Assembly (NCBI GenBank): GCA_020629335.1
Contig: JAHDDN010000132.1
Span: forward strand, 1 to 12,121
Length of the DNA stretch: 12,121 nt
Direction: 5' to 3'
Origin: Chitinophagales bacterium
GTDB taxonomy: Bacteria > Bacteroidota > Bacteroidia > Chitinophagales > UBA2359
Positions 1-6,700 of the stretch are shown one piece after another. Under the pieces are notes generated by a model, which ran no database searches, had not been told where the DNA came from, and worked only from the letters and a program-made list of their open reading frames with translations. Made by a program: the position numbers and the translations under genes. Each line of letters begins with the position of its first letter. Positions within the stretch are counted from its first letter, which is position 1.

Positions 1-45
1 TTCCTAAGTGTTGTTATTGCTTTAATTGAATGGTGGGTGGGGTAA
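1..45 (+). CDS. Possible C-terminal end of a gene cut by the window edge
   Basis: Frame 1 is open from the first base and ends at TAA 43-45, reading FLSVVIALIEWWVG. The hydrophobic run would suit the end of a membrane segment. Fourteen residues are too few to identify a family, and an open stretch this short can arise by chance, so this is only a candidate partial gene. Confidence 0.2.
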   Translation, partial: FLSVVIALIEWWVG

Positions 46-377
46 AAAAAGATTTGAATTCTAAAGCCGCTATGAAATATAGCGATTGTTTGAAAATTAC
101 ATCAATAACATTAGCCTTAATTCACGCCAAAGATAAACAAAATACTAGTGATGCTCAAATATCATAAAAACTATTCGTAATAATCACTCAGTATCAGTTT
201 TTAAGATGTTGAATCTGTTTGATTTTCAAGGAGATTTGACTACCTTTATTTTAAAGGTACGTTAGTATGTTGGTAGTAGGTACGTTAGTAGTAAGCCTAA
301 ACCCATGAATGCTTTTACAAATAGACCTAGTTAATTTTATATAAAATGGGACTTTTTAAATTTCTGCAAAACTTATA

Positions 378-400
378 GCGCAAGTGTTTTTCACTTGTGC
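378..400 (-). repeat. AAGTC-type stem-loop repeat, copy A (inverted)
   Basis: A 9-bp stem, GCGCAAGTG / CACTTGTGC, closes a TTTTT loop. Read on the minus strand it matches the 3756-3780 copy over the stem, the loop and the trailing ATAAGT/ATAAAT, except that the loop-closing pair is G-C here and C-G there. Confidence 0.75.
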
Positions 401-452
401 ATGCTAAGTCTTGCGGTTGTTTTTACTTTCCAGTGGCAAGCTGATTGGTCGT

Positions 453-471
453 GTAAGTCAAAAAGACTTAC
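453..471 (+). repeat. AAGTC-type stem-loop repeat, copy B
   Basis: A perfect 7-bp stem, GTAAGTC / GACTTAC, closes an AAAAA loop. Relative to copies C and D, a C-G pair in the stem is replaced by T-A on both arms. Confidence 0.7.
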
Positions 472-515
472 CCTAATTTTGTGCATCAATTGAAATTGTC
501 AAGCCTAAAATGTCA

Positions 516-562
516 GCTTCGAAAGGCACAAGTCAAAAAGATTTGCGCCATAAATATGGGTA
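516..562 (+). repeat. AAGTC-type stem-loop repeat, copy C with flanks
   Basis: The stem GGCACAAGTC (525-534) / GATTTGCGCC (540-549) encloses AAAAA, with G-T wobbles. The homology to 3747-3794 extends outside the stem: GCTTCGA upstream and CCATAAAT then GGGTA downstream, so the repeat unit is about 47 bp. Confidence 0.8.
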
Positions 563-655
563 TAAAATTAGGCGTTTAAAACAAACCTAAGTTTACTAAA
601 CTTATTCAGTATAAATACCACTATACTAACAGACCAACATACTAAGTAAAGCGTG

Positions 656-890
656 AGGGATGGAAGTGGTATGTGGCGGCCATGTACTGACTTATGGAGC
701 TTAGGTAGCTGCAGGCTGGCCTGAAAGGCAGACAAGGATACCTTAGCGGAATAGGAAGGACATAGCCACATAAGAACGGACAGCCCGACCATGCGCCTTC
801 GGCGAACGATGAATGCATAATGATGAATGATGAATTAATTATGCCATATATTTTGTATTATTCAGCGCATGGGCACGCCCAAAGAATCAA
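656..890 (-). ncRNA. Structured interspersed element, copy 1
   Basis: Read on the minus strand, the element starts with a GGGCGTGCCC motif (880-871), continues through a variable leader with a small hairpin (CGCC-GAA-GGCG, about 793-804), and ends in a 135-nt core (790 down to 656). Core numbering counts 1 at position 790. The core folds as one long imperfect hairpin: GGG 5-7 with CCC 132-134; TATGTGGC 19-26 with GCCACATA 114-121; CTAAGGTA 45-52 with TACCTAAG 84-91 (one A-A mismatch); apical GCCT-TTC-AGGC 62-72. Copies 2 and 3 keep the length and exchange base pairs on both arms. The minus strand also has an open frame of 74 codons (792-568), which I do not believe is a protein. RNA, single-stranded DNA or a palindromic mobile repeat are all possible; transcription is not shown. 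The upstream end lies 15 bp from the regulator start codon. Confidence 0.6.
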
Positions 891-905
891 TTTTATTTTT
901 ATTTA

Positions 906-2276
906 ATGAAAAAGAAAGAGGCTACTATATTAATAATTGATGATGATGAAGATGTGTTGATCTCCGCAAAATTACTCTTGAAGCAACACTATTCCAAAGT
1001 CCTTACCCGAAATCATCCGCGTGATATTAATCGCTTAATGTCTACGGAAGATATTGATGTGATTTTTTTGGACATGAATTATAAAATTGGTTATAATGAT
1101 GGTAAGGAAGGAATGTATTATCTGAATCATATTCTGGAAGCAAGACCTGAGATTGTGATCATTTTAATGACTGCTTTTGGTGGAGTGGAATTGGCTGTGC
1201 AAGCTATTAAGAAAGGGGCTTATGACTTCATTTTGAAACCTTGGACGAATGAAAAATTTTTAGAGGTCACAGAATCAGCACTCTTATTAAGTCAATCTTA
1301 TAAAAGGCTTAAGGATAAAAAAGCAGGACTCCAAAAGAAAGAGCCTTCGTCTTTTGAAATTGTCATAGGTAGCTCCTACCCTATGCAGCAGATTATGAAA
1401 ACGATCAGCAAGGTGAGTAAGACAATGGCGGATGTTTTGATACTTGGAGAAAATGGAACTGGCAAACAACATTTAGCTCGAACGATTCATCAAGAATCTA
1501 ATAGAAAAAATAAACCTTTTATTCATGTCGATTTAGGGGCTTTAAGTGAGAATCTATTTGAAAGTGAATTATTCGGTTATCAAAAAGGGGCTTTTACGGA
1601 TGCTAAAGAAGATAAAATGGGCCGCTTTGAATTAGCTGGTTCAGGTACGCTTTTTTTAGATGAAATTGGCAATCTTCCTTATCATTTACAATCTAAATTA
1701 TTAACTGTTTTACAGGATCGTAAAGTAAGTCGTTTGGGAGAGGGAATAGAGCGCCCTGTTGATGCAAGAATGATTTTTGCGACGAATGCTTCTTTAAAAG
1801 ATATGGTAGCGAATGGTACTTTTAGAGAAGATCTTTTGTATCGGATCAATACGATTGAAATTGAGATTCCTCCACTTAGAGCAAGACCAAGTGATATACA
1901 AGAGTTTGTTGATTTTTTCTTAACTCGCTATCAAGAAAAATATGACCGTTTAGATTTGCACATTTCTGAGGAGGCACTTAATGCTTTAAGCGCCCATCAG
2001 TGGCCTGGTAATATTCGTGAGCTTCAACATACTATTGAGCGTGGGGTGATTTTATCTGAAGGAACACAAATAAAAATTGATGATTTGAATTTAAGTATGG
2101 CTCCTAACCTTCAATCATTGGCTACTCCTGGTGAAAATCTCAATCTAAAAGAGATAGAAGTATTGCTTATTAAAACAGCCTTAGATAAGCATCAGGGCAA
2201 TATTTCAAGAACTGCGAAGGAATTAGGACTCACTCGTGCGGCTCTTTATCGCCGTATGGAAAAGTTTAATTTATGA
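906..2276 (+). CDS. Sigma-54-dependent response regulator, NtrC family
   Basis: This 456-residue cytoplasmic regulator would be phosphorylated by the kinase encoded just downstream and activate sigma-54 promoters. The receiver domain spans about 5-125, with acidic residues D12-D14, phospho-acceptor D56, T89 and K111. The AAA+ domain spans about 150-385, with Walker A at 181-187 (GENGTGK), the sigma-54 contact loop at 228-233 and Walker B ending at D252-E253. A Fis-type helix-turn-helix closes the protein (QGNISRTAKELGLTRAALYR). The contact loop reads GAFTDA instead of the classic GAFTGA, a variant I associate with Bacteroidota homologues. The ATG at 906 sits at the start of the receiver domain and has no Shine-Dalgarno sequence before it, only T/A-rich DNA. 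The stop overlaps the kinase start (ATGA), so the two are probably translationally coupled. The DNA target and signal are unknown. Confidence 0.95.
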   Translation: MKKKEATILIIDDDEDVLISAKLLLKQHYSKVLTRNHPRDINRLMSTEDIDVIFLDMNYKIGYNDGKEGMYYLNHILEARPEIVIILMTAFGGVELAVQAIKKGAYDFILKPWTNEKFLEVTESALLLSQSYKRLKDKKAGLQKKEPSSFEIVIGSSYPMQQIMKTISKVSKTMADVLILGENGTGKQHLARTIHQESNRKNKPFIHVDLGALSENLFESELFGYQKGAFTDAKEDKMGRFELAGSGTLFLDEIGNLPYHLQSKLLTVLQDRKVSRLGEGIERPVDARMIFATNASLKDMVANGTFREDLLYRINTIEIEIPPLRARPSDIQEFVDFFLTRYQEKYDRLDLHISEEALNALSAHQWPGNIRELQHTIERGVILSEGTQIKIDDLNLSMAPNLQSLATPGENLNLKEIEVLLIKTALDKHQGNISRTAKELGLTRAALYRRMEKFNL

Positions 2277-2875
2277 AGAAATTCTCCATACAAATTATTA
2301 TCAGAATTTGCCTAATTTTATGCTGCTCGGCTTTGTTCGGATACTTAATCAATTTAGGCCAATATTGGTTTACAGCCTTGGGGGTATTAATATTAATTGC
2401 CCTTCAAACCTTCGATTTATATCGCTATATTCACGAGACGAATAATAGCCTACACAAATTTCTGGAAGCTATCAAAAATGAAGATCATTCTGTTTATTTT
2501 TCTCCCTCTAAAAAAGGCACCTCATTTAATACTTTACACACTGACTTCAATGATGTACTCAGATTATTCAAACAAAACAAAATCGAAAAGGAAGCGCAAT
2601 TCAAACACTTCAAACACATTTTAGAGCATGTCAATTTAGGTATTATTTCTATTCCGAAAGAGGTCCTTACTTTAGATAAATCAGAGCAAGAAATACTTTT
2701 TATCAATAAAGCAGTGAATGAAATATTAGGAGTACCGATGCATAAATATTGGCACCGAATTACTCAGCATATTCCTTGGTTTGCAGTAGAAATTAAATCT
2801 ATTCAAAATGGGGGTAAAAAATTAATCAGCTTAGTGGAGGATAAACAAAAAAAAAACTTTCTCTGGAAGTGGTAA
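2273..2875 (+). CDS. Sensor histidine kinase, N-terminal part (frame broken)
   Basis: The 200 residues form the sensing half of a membrane histidine kinase. Two hydrophobic segments at about 7-27 and 31-46 are separated by a very short loop, so there is almost no periplasmic domain. A linker and a PAS-like region (about 110-190) follow. The start ATG overlaps the stop of the response regulator. Translation in this frame runs into an A10 tract (2847-2856) and ends soon after at TAA 2873-2875, before the dimerisation and catalytic domains. The next frame supplies exactly these missing parts, so this is the front half of one kinase gene covering 2273-3657. By itself this product could not autophosphorylate. 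Confidence 0.85.
   Translation: MKKFSIQIIIRICLILCCSALFGYLINLGQYWFTALGVLILIALQTFDLYRYIHETNNSLHKFLEAIKNEDHSVYFSPSKKGTSFNTLHTDFNDVLRLFKQNKIEKEAQFKHFKHILEHVNLGIISIPKEVLTLDKSEQEILFINKAVNEILGVPMHKYWHRITQHIPWFAVEIKSIQNGGKKLISLVEDKQKKNFLWKW
2845..2868 (+). other. A10 homopolymer with slippery heptamer, frameshift site inside the kinase gene
   Basis: Ten A residues occupy 2847-2856, followed by C. In the upstream frame the codons are CAA AAA AAA AAC, so the heptamer A_AAA_AAC is in the correct phase for a -1 shift. After a -1 slip, or with one added A, reading continues CTT TCT CTG GAA GTG (LSLEV) straight into the downstream frame, which is open from 2845. One missing A in the DNA, a sequencing or assembly error, transcriptional slippage, or programmed frameshifting all fit. 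I see no obvious downstream stimulatory hairpin. Confidence 0.8.
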
Positions 2876-3657
2876 ATGTGAGTATTTTAAATACGCCTTA
2901 TCTGATCATCACCTTTCAAGATATTCAATCGGAAATGGAAGAGAAAGAAATCGAGGCTTGGCACGATATCATACGGGTCTTAGCGCATGAAATGCTCAAC
3001 TCATTCACTCCAGTCGCTTCTCTGGCCGCTACCATTAAAACGATGACTGAAGATGAAAAAGGCCAATTATTAAACACCCAACAAATTGAAAATGAAACGA
3101 TAGAGGATATTAATTTAGGAGCGGCAACGATACAAAAACGCTCTGAGGGTTTATTAGATTTTGTAGCTGATTATCGTATGCTTTCTAATCTGCCGACGCC
3201 TCAGTTAGCTGCTGTCAATTTAAAGGATTTCATCAATAATATCGAGCGATTAATGAAGGCTATTTTGGAGCAGGAAGGAATTGAATTACGTATCGGCACT
3301 ATTCCATCAAGAGCGACCTTAGCCTTGGATGAAAAATTGATTGAGCAAGTATTTATTAACCTTATCGGCAACAGCATTCATGCTTTAAAGAATCGCCCAA
3401 ATCCTTATGTGAGTATTGAATGTACTATCAACGATATAAATACGACTTTAAGTATCACAGATAATGGTAAGGGGATCGAGCCCGAAATCATGTCTAATAT
3501 TTTTATCCCCTTTTTCACTACACGCAAGAATGGTTCGGGTATTGGTCTGAGCCTTTCTAAAGATATTATCAAGCAGCATAAAGGACAATTATTGGTCCGC
3601 TCAGAAGTGGATGAGTACACGACTTTTTTGATGGTGTTTGGGAATGATGTGCGATAG
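2869..3657 (+). CDS. Sensor histidine kinase, C-terminal catalytic part (frame broken)
   Basis: These 262 residues, counted from the GTG at 2869, carry the transmitter of the kinase. The H-box is VLAHEMLNSFTP with phospho-acceptor H40. The N-box is NLIGNSIHAL, the G1 box is DNGKGIEP, and FFTTRKNGSGIGLSLS contains the F and G2 boxes, so the ATP-binding HATPase_c domain is complete. The GTG is only the first start-like codon in this frame and has no visible ribosome site; the frame is open back to 2845 and probably continues the upstream kinase segment. The region before the H-box (NTPYLIITFQDIQSEMEEKE) resembles the end of a PAS-like fold and helical linker. If translated alone it would be a soluble, sensorless kinase. 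The expected partner is the NtrC-type regulator at 906-2276. Confidence 0.88.
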   Translation: MVNVSILNTPYLIITFQDIQSEMEEKEIEAWHDIIRVLAHEMLNSFTPVASLAATIKTMTEDEKGQLLNTQQIENETIEDINLGAATIQKRSEGLLDFVADYRMLSNLPTPQLAAVNLKDFINNIERLMKAILEQEGIELRIGTIPSRATLALDEKLIEQVFINLIGNSIHALKNRPNPYVSIECTINDINTTLSITDNGKGIEPEIMSNIFIPFFTTRKNGSGIGLSLSKDIIKQHKGQLLVRSEVDEYTTFLMVFGNDVR

Positions 3658-3659
3658 TT

Positions 3660-3699
3660 GATGGTCGATGGTCGATGGTCGATGGTCGATGGTCGATGG
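3660..3699 (+). repeat. GATGGTC heptamer tandem repeat
   Basis: Five perfect copies of the 7-mer GATGGTC (3660-3694) and a partial sixth (GATGG, 3695-3699) begin two bases after the kinase stop codon. Seven is not a multiple of three, so all frames cycle through the array. It lies between convergent genes, so it should not affect coding sequence. Confidence 0.95.
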
Positions 3700-3746
3700 A
3701 ATTTAAGATGCCTGAATATAACAAGGATTCAAAATTTTAATTTTAT

Positions 3747-3794
3747 GCTTCGATCGGCACAAGTCAAAAAGACTTGCGCCATAAATTGGGGTAA
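3747..3794 (+). repeat. AAGTC-type stem-loop repeat, copy D with flanks
   Basis: The stem GGCACAAGTC (3756-3765) / GACTTGCGCC (3771-3780) is ten pairs with one wobble around an AAAAA loop. Flanking GCTTCGA and CCATAAAT match copy C. It sits between the convergent kinase and HEAT-repeat genes and could slow transcription from either side, but neither strand has a T-run directly after the stem, so I do not call it a terminator. Confidence 0.8.
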
Positions 3795-3798
3795 ACAC

Positions 3799-6700
3799 CT
3801 ACTCATCCTTGGGAGTAATAACCTCAATAATCCCCTCAATCCTGGCACGCTTATCTGGGCGTGCTTTGGCGGCAGCTTTAATGAGCATGGGTAATGATTT
3901 TTCTCCTAAATGAACAAGACCTGCTTCAGCGGCTTCTTTCACTTCTTTTTTAGCGTGGTAGAGTAATGGGATAATATTCGGCGTAGCTTGATAATAATTT
4001 CCATAAGAAAGTATCCTAATGGCTTGACGTAGTAGAGGAGGATCTGAGAAATGGAGCACTTCTGCATTAATTTCGAGATATTCGCTTTTGGGAAGTGCTT
4101 TTTTTAAGAGGCGTAAATATAGATTACGGGCCTTTTTGTCATGTGGGTCAAAGAGGAGTTTTTTGATGACATTAATTAATGGCTCATTGGGCTCTTGAAA
4201 GAGATTCTTTAGGAGCTGCGATTGATCGATTTCTTGGGGGAGTTGATTCTTAAGTAATAGTTGATTGATGGCTTTTTTGAAACGGGCTTTATTTTCATCT
4301 TTTAGGCTATCTAAGAATAGTACTTCTGTAGATAAAATTTGAGCTATGTGAATTGTTATCTCCTTTCCGAATGTAGCCTGCGGATATAATTCCTCCAATA
4401 AATAGGCTTGATCTGATAGGCTTAATTCCTCCATTTTCTCCTTCATGGAATTGAAGTGATGAATGGCTTTTTTAGGATCAAATTGATTTAATTCTATTAA
4501 GTGCTCCACTCCTATTTTTGCTTGCTTGAAATCACTCCAATAAGTCCCTTCTAATAAGGCACTAAGGCGCAAGAGCTGATGGATATCATTACTGCTATGT
4601 TCTTTGATGGCTTGCTTAAAGGAATCTGAATTTAATAAAGACTTTACTGGATTGGCTACTAATATTTCCAACATTTGGGTTTTAGCATCATTGCTGGATG
4701 GTGCAAAAATCTTGATTAACTCATTAGATAAGGAAGTACTTTGAGTACTTTCCCAAACATCTAAGGAGAATAATAATCGCCAAGCTAAGGCGGGATTTGC
4801 CCATGATTTGATATATTCCATTAAAGACTGCTCTAATTCTGGGAAACGGATAGGTTTAGGAAAATGAAGCAACCAATCGAATAGAATTTCTGTTTCTGAT
4901 GGATTGAGTTTGGAAAGTAAAGCAGCTAATTCCTCCACTACAGGTTGATAATCTTTCAATAGATAAAGTAAATCCCATTTTTTTGATTCGACTCCTTGCT
5001 TAATTAAATTCCAAACTCGCTCAACAGGCAGGGATTTTAATCGCTGAGACAATTGATTTTCCTCTGTCCATAAATCTGCTTCTTGGATAACTTCTTTTAA
5101 AAAATCATCGGAATAAAGACTTAAGTTATCTTTTCGTTCTTCAATAATTGAAATACGATCTGGATGTTTTTCTAAAAGTTGGATTTGCTTCGATTGGAGT
5201 TTTTTATTTCCCCAATAAGGTGATTTTTGAGTATCTAAATATTTTTTGAAGCTGTTGAGTATTAAGTCTTCAAATCCAAGCTCATTTTCGAAATACGATA
5301 GAAGTTGTTTTTTCTGTGATGCATTACAGGAATCGTATAATTGCTCAATCTCTTTCTTGAAGGAAGAAACATCCATTTTCCTGCTAAGCAATAAATTAAT
5401 CTTTCCTTCTACATTGGCTTTTCGCCATCTGTTTGCGAGTAATTTCGCAGGTGGATTGGGCGAAGTTTTGAGTATCCAATTACCTACTTCTTTTTCTACT
5501 GTATGATAATTAGCTAAGTTGATTTTTTCAAGCCCCCAATAAAAGGCAGTCAATTGTTTGTTTAGCTGGTGTAATTGAATATTGCTTTCCTTTAAAGCAA
5601 GCTGGGCAACTAATACACTTTTGTCATTCTCGATTAAGTGATTTAATAAATTTGCTATAGGCTGCTGCTCGAGATGGTGATTAAAAATTTGCTTTTGCCA
5701 ATTCTCAGGCTTCCAATCCAGCATATTTTCTAACTGCAATTCTTCTGTATTAACATCTAAAAAGAAAAGCTGATTAGCCCATTTATCTGCTTTATTCTGT
5801 GATAAAACAATCCTCGTTTCCGCCGTGTTTAAGATAGGCTTCCATTTAGCAATCAATGGAATGATAATCGGCCAATACTCGGTTGATTCGTGAAGTTGCT
5901 CTCGCAGTATCGGAAATAAGCTTTGACGTGCTAATGAGTTGAATCTATAAGAGCTTGCAATACTTTCTATCTCTTTTAAATCCTCCACAGAAACACTTGA
6001 ATTGATTGTTACAGCCTCTAGTTCTTTTATGCTTGATTTATAATGCTTTATGAATGCTAAAGAAGACTCCAAATTTGCCTTTTGCTTAGTTGCTTCTTTC
6101 CATTCTTGATAACATGTTGTTTCACAAAGCTTAGGGAAGCTGGCTGCCTTATTTACGATATGCTTAAAACCTATTTTATCATGAAAAGCCAGCGCTAATA
6201 GCTCTTGCTCTTTTGTTGAATTTGAATTTTCTATTTCATTGATAATCAGAAAGCTATATTGATCGCCTGTAATATTCCTTAAGGCAGTATTAAGGCTTGA
6301 CCTAAAACCTGGGTTGTCATGAATTTTTAACCAGTGCAATAAGTCAGTTAGAGATCTTGTTGTAGCGTGTTTTTCTAAGTAGGCAGCAGCGGTCTTCTTA
6401 ATGTTCATATTTCTATGATACAGTAAGGGAATGACTTGCTCCTCTAAGCCGTTATCCTTTATTTTTGTTAGCCCTATCAAGGCTTGTCTTAAGGTATAAA
6501 TATCTTGTTGAGGATGAATGAATTGTGCTAGTTGATTAAGTACTTTGGTGGAGCGAGTATTGCCCAAACACTCTAACACAAATTTGATGATATGAGGATC
6601 TTTATGGCTTAGTAAAGGCACTATCCTTTCTTCTATTACTTCCATACTCACGACCTCCGATAAATGGCTCAAGAAGTTTTGGATATGAAGGGATCTCGTT

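Larger units (their letters stand above)
46..905. other. Gene-free, repeat-rich 860-bp spacer upstream of the response regulator
   Basis: I find no gene of believable length here. The stretch holds: a small stem-loop at 241-259 (TACCTTT / AAAGGTA); a 12-bp direct repeat GGTACGTTAGTA at 256-267 and 279-290; three members of the AAGTC-type stem-loop family at 378-400, 453-471 and 525-549; a 13-bp inverted pair, TTAGTATGTTGGT at 262-274 against its complement at 633-645; and structured element copy 1 at 656-890. The promoter of the regulator gene must lie at the right end, in or beside the element. A near match to the Bacteroidota -7 motif (TA, three bases, TTTG) lies at 847-855, but its spacing is one base too long. 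Confidence 0.7.

Noticed and set aside
30..167. Plus-strand 45-codon frame near the left edge
   Set aside because: It is short, has no ribosome site or recognisable sequence, and overlaps the possible gene end at 1-45 in another frame.
256..290. GGTACGTTAGTA direct repeats as a regulator binding site or iteron
   Set aside because: Only two copies exist, with no associated gene or origin features; similar TTAGTATGTTGGT sequence recurs inverted at 633-645, which suggests dispersed low-complexity sequence instead.
378..549. Three similar hairpins in a row, considered as a CRISPR array
   Set aside because: Copies differ in orientation, sequence and spacing (52 and 53 bases of unequal character), are themselves hairpins, and there is no cas gene.
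568..792. Minus-strand 74-codon frame starting MVGLSVLMWLC, shared with the frame at 8787-8521
   Set aside because: It overlays element copy 1. Differences between copies 1 and 2 fall on all three codon positions and change amino acids freely, the third copy has a stop in this frame, and the changes instead preserve base pairing. Treated as non-coding.
2869..3657. Downstream kinase segment as an independent gene with a GTG start
   Set aside because: The frame is open upstream of the GTG to 2845, and the residues across the A10 tract join into a continuous kinase; independent translation is possible but less likely than a frameshifted single gene.
3756..3780. Stem-loop between convergent genes, considered as an intrinsic terminator
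   Set aside because: No T-run follows the stem on either strand, and the same hairpin occurs in places without gene ends, so it is listed as a repeat.
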